Positions 7,730-15,967 of a stretch of DNA of 44,050 nt are shown in pieces. The stretch is from Streptomyces sp. NRRL WC-3742. Its GTDB lineage: Bacteria; Actinomycetota; Actinomycetes; Streptomycetales; Streptomycetaceae. A program made the position numbers and the translations under genes. The number at the start of each line of letters is the position of its first letter. Position 1 is the first letter of the stretch. The stretch covers positions 1 through 44,050 of the forward strand of contig NZ_JOCF01000086.1 of NCBI RefSeq assembly GCF_000720635.1. The letters run 5' to 3'. The notes beneath the pieces are model-generated. The model saw only the letters and a list, made by a program, of their open reading frames with translations. It ran no database searches and was not told where the DNA came from.

Positions 7730-8598
7730 GCCGGCACCTCCGCGTCCCAGACGACCATCAGCGGCAGGCCCGCCCAGGCGGCGCGGGCGGCGTCGGCCAC
7801 GAACTCCTCGTAACCTCCGGGCGCCAGGCTGCCGTTGAACACCGGCTCGTGGCAGGCGCGCAGTGTCAGGCCCGCCGCCGCGATGGCGGCCAGGTACGCG
7901 CCGGGCAGGTGGAGCCTGTTGCGGACGAAGCCGAGGCTGCCCGGGCCGCGCACGAAGACGCACTGGCCCTGCAGGGCGATGACGAAGGGGTGCAGGTCGG
8001 TGACGACGATCCGCCCGCCGGGGCGGACGACGCGGGCCAACTCGCCGAAGGCCGTGGTGAGTTCGTCCTGGTGGGTCATGGCCATGGAGCAGACGGCCAC
8101 GTCGACGGAGTCGTCCTCCAGCGGCAGCGCCTCCAGCAGGCCGAGGCGGTACTCGGCCTCGGGGGAGTGCCGGCGCGCCTGGTCGATCATCTGGGGCGAC
8201 TGGTCCACCCCGATGACGCGGTGGCCGCGGGCGAGCAGGGTGGCGGTCTGGCGGCCGGTGCCGCAGGCCGCGTCGAGCGCGATCCCGGCGGGCAGCGTGT
8301 CGAGGATGCCGTGGACGACCGGCTCCTCGACCTGGATGAAGGAGCTGGGCAGCGTGTCGTACCGCTCGGCCCACTCCGCGTAGCCGGTGGCGAGGTCCAG
8401 TTCACTCACCGCCGCGTCGGCGTCGGGCATCGGCTGCTCGTCCTGGGTGACGAACCTGCGGATCTCCTCGACGCGGGCCTTCAGGAAAGCCTCGTCGCCG
8501 TCGACGGCGTTGCGCAGGAGCGCCAATCCCTCGATCCCCAGGATCAGTTCGCGAACGTGCAGCCTGCTGTCCATCCGGTTGTCGATCCGGTCGTCCAT
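7726..8598 (-). CDS. Class I SAM-dependent methyltransferase
   Basis: 290 residues. The SAM-binding motif I is LDAACGTGRQTATLL, followed by the acidic VIGVDQS, the motif LPLEDDSVDVAVCSMAM and VVRPGGRIVVTD, the normal order for a Rossmann methyltransferase of the Methyltransf_11/25 type. About 95 residues precede motif I and may contribute to substrate binding. GAGGGGAATCGG precedes ATG 8598. It is coupled to the GNAT gene through an ATGA overlap and divergent from the dimethylformamidase-like gene. The methyl acceptor (O, N or C) cannot be told. Confidence 0.88.
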   Translation of the reverse strand: MDDRIDNRMDSRLHVRELILGIEGLALLRNAVDGDEAFLKARVEEIRRFVTQDEQPMPDADAAVSELDLATGYAEWAERYDTLPSSFIQVEEPVVHGILDTLPAGIALDAACGTGRQTATLLARGHRVIGVDQSPQMIDQARRHSPEAEYRLGLLEALPLEDDSVDVAVCSMAMTHQDELTTAFGELARVVRPGGRIVVTDLHPFVIALQGQCVFVRGPGSLGFVRNRLHLPGAYLAAIAAAGLTLRACHEPVFNGSLAPGGYEEFVADAARAAWAGLPLMVVWDAEVPA

Positions 8599-8628
8599 CC
8601 GATTCCCCTCGGCAGGCGGTGGCAGGAA

Positions 8629-8698
8629 GTCGTGCGGTGAACGTGGTGCGGTGAACCTGGCGCGCTGAAAGTGGTGCGCTGAAAGTGGTGCGGTGAAA
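8629..8698. repeat. Five tandem 14-bp repeats in a divergent intergenic region
   Basis: Units at 8629, 8643, 8657, 8671 and 8685 follow GTGGTGCGSTGAAM with one or two changes each. They lie 31 bp upstream of the methyltransferase start, inside the 266-nt gap to the dimethylformamidase-like gene. The period equals that of the repeat at 2902-2957. The rest of the gap shows no clear structure. Confidence 0.85.
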
Positions 8699-8864
8699 CC
8701 CGAATTCCGCTACCCGGGCCCGGGGAGCGGCAGACGTTTCCGGAACGGCTTGTCCGGAAAGGCGTGATCCTTGGCCGAACTCCGGCCCGTGGAACGGGAG
8801 GTGGCGCGCGGGGTAACGTGACCGTCCGCTCATTCGGGTGAACGGACAAATCCTGGGGGACGGT

Positions 8865-10373
8865 GTGATCGAGGGCTATTTCGGCAGGGAGAGCGTCATC
8901 GCGGGGGAAACGCTGGACTTCCACGTCTCGACGGACGCGGAAGCCTTCCGGCTCAGCTTCCACCGGCTCGGCCGGGAGGTGGAGTTCGTCGCCCGGACGC
9001 CGTGGCTGACGGGCGTCCACCGGCCGCCGCCACCGCACCCGGACGGCGTGCCCGGCCACGCCGACCCGGCGAGGGACTGGGACTGGCCGCCGTACGCGTA
9101 CGCCGTCCCCGAGGACTGGGCGCCGGGCATCTACGTGGCGCTGTTCGTCGAACGGGGAGCGGAGGAACCGGCCCTGGACGCCGACACCCTGGAGGGCCCC
9201 GAGCGGGAGTTCTTCGTGGTCAGGCCCGTACGGCCGGGCACCCGTTCCCGCATCCTGTACAAGAAGTCCAGCTTCACCCGGCACGCCTACAACCGCGCCG
9301 ACCACCCCGCCGCCGAACGCGCCGCCAGCCTCTACGACAACCCCGTCTACCGTGACGGCGCCGACGGCACCGACACCGGCCCGCGCGGCCACAAGCTGAG
9401 CATGCGCCGCCCCGGCGGCATCATCGACCTGGCCCACTGGGACGCCCCGTTCATCGCCTGGCTGGAACGCAACGGGTACGAGGTCGAATACTGCACCGAC
9501 CTCGATCTGCACCGGGACCGGGAACTCCTGGACGCCTACGATCTGCTGCTGAGCGTCGGCCACGACGAATACTGGAGCGCCGCCATGCGCGCCCGGGTGG
9601 AATCCTTCGTCGAGGGCGGCGGAAACGTGGCCTTCCTGAGCGCCAACACCTGCTGGTGGCGCGTTCATCTCACCGACGGGGACACGGCATTCGTCTCCGA
9701 CACCGACCACCACGTCGCAGGGGTCTACCCCCACCTCCCGGCGACGGACCTCTGGTGGGCCGACAAACCCGAGGGCGTCGGCGAACCCGAGAATTCCCTC
9801 ACCGGGGTGAGTTTCCGCAACGGCGGTATGTGGCCCGGAGAATGGCCCGGCGACCGGCCCCTGGACGGCTACACCGTCCAGCACGCCGACCACTGGATCT
9901 ACCGGGGCACGGGCCTGCGTGACGGCTCCGACGGCGGCCCCGCCGACGCGCTCGGCGCCGGCACCCCGCTCATCGGGTACGAGTGCGACGGCGCCGCCTT
10001 CGCCTACGACGCCGACGGCGTCGCCCGGGCCACCGGCGCGGACGGCACCCCCGACTCCTTCCTCATCCTGGGCCTGTACGTGCTGCGCCCGGTCAACGAG
10101 GACTTCCACACCATGAGGTGGAGCCACTGGAACTGCCCCGAACGCGAGCCCGGCGGTACCGGCCCGCGCGCCGCCACCATGGGCCTGTACACCCGCGGCG
10201 GCACCGTCTTCACGGCCGGGACCACCGACTGGCCGACCGTCGTCGGCCGGGGGCAGGACGCGGCGGTCGAGCAGGTCACCCGCAACCTGCTCGACCGGCT
10301 GCGCCACCGTGAACCGGTCCCTACAGCCCCTGCAGCCCCTACAGCAGGGCGGTCAGGGCCCGCAGGGAGGTGA
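8865..10373 (+). CDS. N,N-dimethylformamidase large-subunit-like protein
   Basis: About 502 residues. It starts with an EGYFGRESVIAGETLDFHVS beta segment like those opening dimethylformamidase beta subunits, then ILYKKSSFTRHAYNR, a GGIIDLAHWDAPFIAWLE block, LLLSVGHDEYWS, VAFLSANTCWWR and TVFTAGTTDWPTV. The known enzyme is an amidohydrolase with mononuclear iron held by tyrosines, a glutamate and a nearby histidine; here HDEY (His233, Glu235) and the Tyr of AYN (142) are candidate ligands. It is shorter than the ~760-residue classical subunit and no small subunit is nearby, so the substrate is probably not dimethylformamide. GTG 8865 is preferred because GGGGGA precedes it; 8838 is an alternative. 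A C-N bond cleavage or transfer in the cluster pathway is inferred. Confidence 0.82.
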   Translation: MIEGYFGRESVIAGETLDFHVSTDAEAFRLSFHRLGREVEFVARTPWLTGVHRPPPPHPDGVPGHADPARDWDWPPYAYAVPEDWAPGIYVALFVERGAEEPALDADTLEGPEREFFVVRPVRPGTRSRILYKKSSFTRHAYNRADHPAAERAASLYDNPVYRDGADGTDTGPRGHKLSMRRPGGIIDLAHWDAPFIAWLERNGYEVEYCTDLDLHRDRELLDAYDLLLSVGHDEYWSAAMRARVESFVEGGGNVAFLSANTCWWRVHLTDGDTAFVSDTDHHVAGVYPHLPATDLWWADKPEGVGEPENSLTGVSFRNGGMWPGEWPGDRPLDGYTVQHADHWIYRGTGLRDGSDGGPADALGAGTPLIGYECDGAAFAYDADGVARATGADGTPDSFLILGLYVLRPVNEDFHTMRWSHWNCPEREPGGTGPRAATMGLYTRGGTVFTAGTTDWPTVVGRGQDAAVEQVTRNLLDRLRHREPVPTAPAAPTAGRSGPAGR

Positions 10374-11049
10374 TCCGGGCGGCCCCGTCGCGCAGCGGCG
10401 GGGCCTCGCCGAAGTCCACCGCGCCGTCCGGACGGCACAGGTGCGCGGCCCGCATGCCGGCGGCCAGCGGGCCCTCGACGTCGGGGCCCCAGGCGTCCCC
10501 GACGAACAGGGCCTCCTCCGCCCGCAGGCCGCAACCCTCCAGCGCCGTACGGTAGATGAGGGGGTGTGGCTTGCGGGCCCCGGCTTGGGCCGAGGTGACC
10601 ACCACGTCGAACAGTCCGGTGAGACCGACGGCGGCGACGGCCCCCTCCAGGTCCCAGAACCAGTTGGAGCACAGCGCCACCGTCTGCCCGCGCCGTCGAA
10701 GGTCCGCGAGCGTCGCGCGGACGTCCTCGTACACCGCCAGGCGCATGTCCTTGGTGGCGGCGTCGAGGTCGGCCGCGAGGCCCTCGAGCTGCTCGGCGGG
10801 TACGCCGCAGCCCCTGGCCCTGGTCTTCAGCCGGTCCAACTCCCAGGTGTGGTACGCCTGTTCGCTGGCCGAGTGGGCCGTGTGCTCCTCCCCGTCGGCC
10901 GGGCCGACGGACCACTGGTCGCCCCAGCGGGCGCCCTGGACGCCCAGCCCGTGCCGGTCGAAGACCGACGCGTGGCTGGGCGGCAGGGGGGCGACCATGC
11001 GGACGAGCGTTCCGTAGAAGTCGAAGATCACGCCCCGGGTGCGCGCCAC
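10339..11049 (-). CDS. HAD-superfamily hydrolase (phosphatase-like)
   Basis: 236 residues with all four HAD motifs: DFYGTLV (nucleophile Asp10), CSNW, the lysine of ARKPHP, and GDAWGPDVEG. The insertion after motif I makes a helical cap of the subfamily I type. A sugar-phosphate or similar small phosphate is the usual substrate. Placed 22 nt downstream of the amidinotransferase and in the same direction, it could dephosphorylate a guanidino or sugar intermediate, as phosphatases do in streptomycin-type pathways; this is inference. The start is GTG 11049 with no clear Shine-Dalgarno sequence, because a hairpin occupies the gap. The 3' end overlaps the convergent dimethylformamidase-like gene by 35 bp. 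Confidence 0.87.
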   Translation of the reverse strand: MARTRGVIFDFYGTLVRMVAPLPPSHASVFDRHGLGVQGARWGDQWSVGPADGEEHTAHSASEQAYHTWELDRLKTRARGCGVPAEQLEGLAADLDAATKDMRLAVYEDVRATLADLRRRGQTVALCSNWFWDLEGAVAAVGLTGLFDVVVTSAQAGARKPHPLIYRTALEGCGLRAEEALFVGDAWGPDVEGPLAAGMRAAHLCRPDGAVDFGEAPPLRDGAARITSLRALTALL

Positions 11050-11070
11050 GAGAGCCTGCCGGAGGCTCTC
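11050..11070. other. Stem-loop between amidinotransferase stop and HAD start
   Basis: GAGAGCCT and AGGCTCTC form a perfect 8-bp stem with a 5-nt loop. It fills the 22-nt gap exactly where a ribosome binding site for the HAD gene should be. It could be an attenuator or a processing site. Confidence 0.6.
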
Positions 11071-11071
11071 G

Positions 11072-12235
11072 TCAGTACTTCCCGTACCGCCGGGGGAAGT
11101 AGTCCTCCATCCCGCCCTCGCGCTCGATGTCGACGGTGGAGCAGTGCAGCCCGCCGCCGAAGGGGCCGACCGCGCGGAACGGCACCGGCACGATCTCGAA
11201 GCCGTAGGAGGAGAGCTGCTCGGAGAGGCGGACCTCGTTCTCCTCCACGCACAGGGTGTTGTGGTCGAGGTTGAGCATGTTGGCCGCCAGCCACGGGCTG
11301 CAGAAGGAGAGCTTCGGCGGGTGGTCCCAGCTCGCGGGCTGCACCGCCTCCACGATCTCCCAGTCGTTGAGCTTGAAGAACTCCATCAGCTCCGGGTCGG
11401 CGAGCCGCTCGCCGCAGTGCAGCACCAGGCCCGGGCGCAGCGGCACCCAGGTGGAGTCGATGTGCAGGGGGTGGGTGTTGGTGGAGGTCACCGCGTGGAC
11501 GCGGTGCTCGGGGTAGTGCCGCTTGAGCCAGTCGTAGCCGCTGCGGTTGGTGACGAAGGAGAGCTGGACGAAGAGGTCCTTGCCGAAGCGGGCCACGTCG
11601 GCCGCGTCGAAGAGCGGCTCGGCCTCGGTGAGGACCAGGTCGTAGTCGCGTACGCGGGCCAACTGCTCTTCCGTGGTCTGGGAGTTGAAGACGTCCCAGA
11701 ACCCGGGGTTGAAGGAGGCATCGGTCAGGCGCGGCTTGGGCGCGGCCTCCCAGCGCATCTTCTCGTCGGCCTCGAAGAGCTTCTGCAGGACGGGCCGGTA
11801 GCAGAGGTACTCGAACCACCGGCTGCGGTAGGACATGGTCGCTTCGAGGACCTCGTTGCCCACGGTGAGCAGCAGGTCCCGGGGCGGCATGCAGCCGAAC
11901 ATGGAGTCCTGCGTCCACTCGGGGGTGGAGACGGGGGCGCTGAAGTCGATGGGGGTGGGCCGGTCGACCCGGATGCCGCGCCTGCGCAGCAGTTCGGCGA
12001 AGTTGTCGAGCTCCTCGTTGGCCGCGGCGGTCATGTCCTCGGGCATCGGCCCGTAGGTGCCCAGCGGGAATCCGTCGTCGGGGTAGTCCCGGCGGACGGC
12101 GAGTTCGGGTGCCTGGACCATGGTGCCGTCGGCGCGGCCGACGATCACGTGCCGTAGCGGGTCCCAGCCGTTCCAGGAGTTGACCTTGAGGGGTCGTTCG
12201 TTGGCGTCCGTGGTCTGCGCACTGAGCTCGGTCAT
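11072..12235 (-). CDS. Arginine:X amidinotransferase (AGAT/StrB1 family)
   Basis: 387 residues, full length for the family. The family transfers the amidino group of arginine to an amine through a Cys-amidino intermediate. The triad is visible: Asp210 in FDAADVARFGKDLF, His258 in THPLHIDST and Cys365 in GPFGGGLHCSTVDI, equivalent to Asp, His and Cys of human glycine amidinotransferase and streptomycin StrB1. NSWNGWDPLRHVIVGRA and TVGNEVLEA are further family blocks. Glycine is one possible acceptor; an amino-sugar or aminocyclitol is another and fits the sugar genes nearby. The upstream gap to 12496 is shared with the sugar-importer gene and holds a dre-like site 125-140 bp from this start. 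ATG 12235 has only a weak GGTGGCGG site. Confidence 0.9.
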   Translation of the reverse strand: MTELSAQTTDANERPLKVNSWNGWDPLRHVIVGRADGTMVQAPELAVRRDYPDDGFPLGTYGPMPEDMTAAANEELDNFAELLRRRGIRVDRPTPIDFSAPVSTPEWTQDSMFGCMPPRDLLLTVGNEVLEATMSYRSRWFEYLCYRPVLQKLFEADEKMRWEAAPKPRLTDASFNPGFWDVFNSQTTEEQLARVRDYDLVLTEAEPLFDAADVARFGKDLFVQLSFVTNRSGYDWLKRHYPEHRVHAVTSTNTHPLHIDSTWVPLRPGLVLHCGERLADPELMEFFKLNDWEIVEAVQPASWDHPPKLSFCSPWLAANMLNLDHNTLCVEENEVRLSEQLSSYGFEIVPVPFRAVGPFGGGLHCSTVDIEREGGMEDYFPRRYGKY

Positions 12236-12358
12236 GCCGCCACCGTGCCTGCGGGGGTGGTGACCGTCAAGAGTGGCTCGATTGCCGGTGGTGACCTTTG
12301 CGTCATTGTCGGGGTTGATGGGGGTGGCGGCAATCTATGCCCCGGAAGGTATAACCCC

Positions 12359-12374
12359 ACGTGTCTAGACCAGT
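12359..12374. promoter_or_regulatory. Candidate DasR operator (dre)
   Basis: ACGTGTCTAGACCAGT matches the remembered dre consensus A(C/G)TGGTCTAGACCA(G/C)T at 14 of 16 positions, with a perfect GTCTAGACCA core. It lies 122 bp upstream of a sugar-binding lipoprotein gene. DasR is the GntR-type GlcNAc/chitobiose regulator of streptomycetes, released by glucosamine-6-phosphate. Confidence 0.72.
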
Positions 12375-12495
12375 GAACTGATGTGTCGTCAGTCGTGTGG
12401 TGATGCCGGTGATGGCCGAAAGTCGGTACCAGCAGCGTGAGTTGACCATCCCTTGGGTAATTGCGACCGTCAGTCGGCGGGATTGAGGAGCAGGC

Positions 12496-13782
12496 ATGAC
12501 AAGAAGATTACGAGGCGTCGTCGCGGCGGCCGCCACCCTGGCGGTGGCCGCGGCAGCGGCCGGGTGTTCGAGCGGCTCCGGCAGCTCCAAGGGCTCCGGG
12601 AAGCTCACGGTCTGGCTGACCGTCGACGCCCAGGAGAGCTGGCCGGATCTGGTGGAATCCGTCAACACCCGTTTCAAGCAGGCACATCCGGGCACGGACG
12701 TCTCGGTCGAGTACCAGCAGTGGACCACCAAGAACCTGAAGGTGGACGCCGCCCTGGCCGGCCACGACGTGCCCGACGTCATCGAGATGGGCAACAGCGA
12801 GACGGTCAACTACATCGTCAACGACGCCTTCGCGCCCGTGGACCCCTCGAAGTTCGACCACGCGGGTGAATGGCTGGGCGCCCTGCGTGAACCCTGCGAG
12901 TACAACGGCAAGACCTACTGCGTGCCCTACTACGTCGGTGCCCGCGTCGGCATCTACCGCACGGACCTGTTCCAGCAGGCCGCAGTGGCGAAAGCCCCCG
13001 ACACCTACCCGGAGCTGATCGCCGCCCTCGACGCGCTCAAGGCCAGGTACGGCGCCGGGGACAAGGCGTTCTCCGCGCTCTACATGCCCGGCCGCTACTG
13101 GTACGCCGCCCTCGCCTTCGTCAAGGACACCGGCGGCGAGATCGCCGTCAAGAAGGACGGCCATTGGCAGAGCGCCCTCTCCGGCCCCAAGTCCGTCGAA
13201 GGGCTGAAAGCCTGGAAGGGCCTGATCGACTCCTACTACGTCGGCGACCGCTCCAAGGACAACGGCGACGAGCCCGCCGTCGTCGGCCAGGGCAAGGTCG
13301 GCGTCTTCTACGGCAACACCTGGGAGGCCGACGCCGCCGCCGACCCGCAGTCCGGCGGCAACCCGGAGCTCAAGGGCAAGTTCGCCTCCTTCGCCTTCCC
13401 CGGCCCCTCCGGCGGACCGCTGCCGCCCTTCCTCGGCGGCTCCGAACTCGCCGTCCCCGCGAAGTCCAGGAACAAGGACCTCGCCCAGGAGTGGATCAAG
13501 CTCTTCACCGACCGGACCTCCCAGCAGCGCCTGATCAAGGCCAACGCCCTGCCCAACAACACCGCGCAACTCGGCGACGTCGACGCCAAGGGCGTCAACG
13601 GGCCCGCCGCGAAGGCCGCCGCCCGAGGCTGGGTCACCCCGCAGGCCCCCGGCTGGGTCGCCGTGGAGAAGGCCAACATCCTCCAGGAGATGCTGGAGGA
13701 CATCGCCACCGGCAAGCACTCGGTGGAGGACGCCACCAGGACGGCGGACGGGCGCATCGATGCCGTCATCAACAAGAACTGA
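12496..13782 (+). CDS. Sugar ABC transporter substrate-binding lipoprotein (DasA-like)
   Basis: 428 residues. A lipoprotein signal ends in AAAAAGC (Cys24). The mature part reads KLTVWLTVDAQESWPDLV, then VPDVIEMGNSETVNYI and VPYYVGARVGIYRTDLF, as in family 1 sugar-binding proteins and recalling DasA, the chitobiose-binding protein. GAGGAG precedes ATG 12496. Codon 5 is TTA (12508-12510) within a run of rare codons (ACA AGA AGA TTA CGA), so translation should depend on the bldA tRNA. A dre-like site lies upstream. Two permease genes follow without a gap; no ATPase is present, which is normal for systems powered by the shared MsiK ATPase. Chitobiose or another aminosugar oligomer is the inferred ligand. 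Confidence 0.9.
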   Translation: MTRRLRGVVAAAATLAVAAAAAGCSSGSGSSKGSGKLTVWLTVDAQESWPDLVESVNTRFKQAHPGTDVSVEYQQWTTKNLKVDAALAGHDVPDVIEMGNSETVNYIVNDAFAPVDPSKFDHAGEWLGALREPCEYNGKTYCVPYYVGARVGIYRTDLFQQAAVAKAPDTYPELIAALDALKARYGAGDKAFSALYMPGRYWYAALAFVKDTGGEIAVKKDGHWQSALSGPKSVEGLKAWKGLIDSYYVGDRSKDNGDEPAVVGQGKVGVFYGNTWEADAAADPQSGGNPELKGKFASFAFPGPSGGPLPPFLGGSELAVPAKSRNKDLAQEWIKLFTDRTSQQRLIKANALPNNTAQLGDVDAKGVNGPAAKAAARGWVTPQAPGWVAVEKANILQEMLEDIATGKHSVEDATRTADGRIDAVINKN

Positions 13783-14737
13783 CGAGGCCGTGGAGCCCGC
13801 CGTGCGCACCCCCGTGCGCACGGGCGGCGCCCCCGGCCGGCGGCGGGTGGCCAAGCGGGCCACCCCGTACCTGCTGATCGCGCCCATGATCGGCACCCTG
13901 CTGCTGGTCCTGGGCTACCCGCTGCTCGACATGGTCCTGCTCTCCTTCAAGGACATGACCCGCAAGGAGCTCTTCTCCGGCGAATCCCCGGCCTGGGTCG
14001 GCCTCGACCAGTACCGGGCCGTCCTCTCCGACGGCTTCTTCTGGGTGGTCGTCGCCCGCACCGTGGCCTTCGCCGCGGTCTGCGCGGGGCTCACCATGCT
14101 CGGCGGGCTGGGCTTCGCGATGCTGCTGCGCACCGTCTCCCGCTGGGTGCGGGTGATCATCGTCGGCGTTCTCGTCGCCGTGTGGGCCATGCCGTTCATG
14201 GTCGCCGCCTCGGTGTTCCGCTGGCTCACCGACGCCGACTACGGCGTCGCCAACTGGGCGCTCGGCGAACTCACCGGCTCGGACTTCCGCGGCCACAACT
14301 GGTTCAACAACCCCTGGGAGGGCTACGCCGTCATCGTCGCCGTCGTGGTCTGGGGGGCGATCCCCTTCGCCGCCATCACCCTGCACGCGGCGGTCGTCCA
14401 GGTGCCCCCCGAACTGGAGGAGGCCGCCCGCGTCGACGGCGCCAGAGGACCGCAGGTCTTCCGCCACGTCACCTTCCCGATGATCAGACCGCTGTTCGTG
14501 GTGGTCGCGGCCCTGTCGGCGATCTGGGACTTCGGCGTGTTCAGCCAGATCTGGCTGATGCGCGGCGGCCAGCCCGAACGCGACTACTACCTGCTCGGCG
14601 TCTACTCCTTCATCGAGTCCTTCGCCGTCAACCGCTACAGCGCGGGAGCCGCCATCGCCATCCTCACCGTGCTGCTGCTCCTCGTCGGCTCCGCCGTCTA
14701 CCTGCGCCAGATCCTCCGGACGGGAGAGGTCGAATGA
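13760..14737 (+). CDS. Sugar ABC transporter permease (MalF/DasB type)
   Basis: A 325-residue integral membrane protein with six predicted helices, starting at ATPYLLIAPMIGTLLLVLGYPL. The cytoplasmic EAA loop, which contacts the ATPase, is EEAARVDGARGPQVFRHVTFP. It pairs with the next gene. Start 13760 overlaps the binding-protein gene by 23 bp; GTG 13790, eight bases after its stop, is an equally reasonable start and would remove ten residues. Confidence 0.9.
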   Translation: MPSSTRTDEAVEPAVRTPVRTGGAPGRRRVAKRATPYLLIAPMIGTLLLVLGYPLLDMVLLSFKDMTRKELFSGESPAWVGLDQYRAVLSDGFFWVVVARTVAFAAVCAGLTMLGGLGFAMLLRTVSRWVRVIIVGVLVAVWAMPFMVAASVFRWLTDADYGVANWALGELTGSDFRGHNWFNNPWEGYAVIVAVVVWGAIPFAAITLHAAVVQVPPELEEAARVDGARGPQVFRHVTFPMIRPLFVVVAALSAIWDFGVFSQIWLMRGGQPERDYYLLGVYSFIESFAVNRYSAGAAIAILTVLLLLVGSAVYLRQILRTGEVE

Positions 14738-15573
14738 CCACCGACAGCCGGCGCCGCCGCAACCGCCGCCTCGCGAACACCGCCGGGCTGATCGGCGCCG
14801 CCGTCATGGCCTTCCCCGTCTACTGGATGGTCCTGACGGCCTTCCGGCCCGCGAGCCAGATCCTGCACGTGCCACCAGAGTTCTGGCCCGGCACGTTCAC
14901 CCTGGACAACTTCCGCCGGGCGATGGGCTCCGACACCTTCTGGGACAACGTGCGCTCCAGCGTCCTCATCGGCGTCGGCACGGTGGTGATCTCCCTGCTC
15001 GTCGGCACCCTCGCGGCCTTCGCCGTCGCCCGGTTCGCCTTCGCCGGGCGCCGGGCGCTGATCCTCGTCCTGCTGTGCGTCCAGACCATCCCGCTGATCG
15101 CCCTCGTCATCCCCGTCTACCTGCTGCTCAACGACCTCGCCCTGACCGACACCCTGACCGGCGTCATCCTCACCTACCTCGCCTTCGCGCTCCCCTTCAC
15201 CGTGTGGATGCTGCGCGGGTTCATCGTCGCCATCCCCCCGGAGCTGGAGGAGGCCGCGATGGTGGACGGCTGCGGACGGCTCGGCGCGTTCCGGCGCGTC
15301 ACCCTGCCGCTGCTCGCCCCCGGGCTCGTCGCCACCTCGATCTTCGGGCTGGTCCAGGCGTGGAACGAGTACGTCCTCGCCTACGTCCTGCTCTCCAGCA
15401 ACGACAAGCGCACCCTGCCCATCTGGCTGGTCTCCTTCCAGACCAGCTTCGGCACCGACTACGGCGGGCTCATGGCCGGCGCCACCCTGACCGCCCTGCC
15501 CGTGGTCGTCGCCTTCCTCCTCGTCCAGCGCCGGATCGCCGCCGGTCTCGCCACGGGCGCCGTCCGAGGCTGA
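14734..15573 (+). CDS. Sugar ABC transporter permease (MalG/DasC type)
   Basis: A 279-residue second permease, with helices from GLIGAAVMAFPVYWMVLTAF onward, a FAVARFAFAGRR loop and the EAA loop EEAAMVDGCGRLGAFRRVTLP. ATG 14734 overlaps the stop of the first permease (ATGA) and follows GGGAGAGG, so the pair is coupled. It ends the importer operon; no ATPase, glycosidase or regulator gene follows. Confidence 0.9.
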   Translation: MTTDSRRRRNRRLANTAGLIGAAVMAFPVYWMVLTAFRPASQILHVPPEFWPGTFTLDNFRRAMGSDTFWDNVRSSVLIGVGTVVISLLVGTLAAFAVARFAFAGRRALILVLLCVQTIPLIALVIPVYLLLNDLALTDTLTGVILTYLAFALPFTVWMLRGFIVAIPPELEEAAMVDGCGRLGAFRRVTLPLLAPGLVATSIFGLVQAWNEYVLAYVLLSSNDKRTLPIWLVSFQTSFGTDYGGLMAGATLTALPVVVAFLLVQRRIAAGLATGAVRG

Positions 15574-15967
15574 GCGCGGCCGCCGTCCCTGGGGCGGAGT
15601 GCCAAGACGAGGTCGGCTCGGGTAAGGCGCAGTTAAAATCCGTGCCCGTCCGGGGAGTCGGCGCGCCGGTGCCGACGGCTTCGGTGCGTGGGCGACCGGG
15701 CCGGGTGGGGCAGGCACGGCGCCGTACGGGGGAGTGGCCGGACCGCGGTCGGGCGGTCCGCCCGCGGGTGGGCGGCGCTGTCGGGCACCGCGCGCGGACC
15801 CTTGTGCGCGCCCATCAGTGAAATATCATATGGCGCATTGCACAGCGGCGCCCGGGTGAGATCCGGTTCCCCGTCCCCCGCCGCGATCCGTCGGCGATCA
15901 GTCGACTCCGCGTGCGCGCCGCGCCCTGCGTTCCTCCCCCCACGTCACGAGAGACGGAACCCGACCT
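15574..15967. other. 394-nt non-coding gap with a promoter candidate
   Basis: No credible gene was seen. An AT-rich island carries TTGTGC (15802-15807) and TATCAT (15824-15829) at 16-nt spacing, a possible sigma70-type promoter for the secreted protein at 15968. No obvious terminator was found after the permease. Confidence 0.4.

Noticed and set aside
12236..12358. Clear sigma70 promoter for the amidinotransferase
   Set aside because: A minus-strand TTGACG exists but its partner hexamer (CACGGT) is poor, so no promoter is called.
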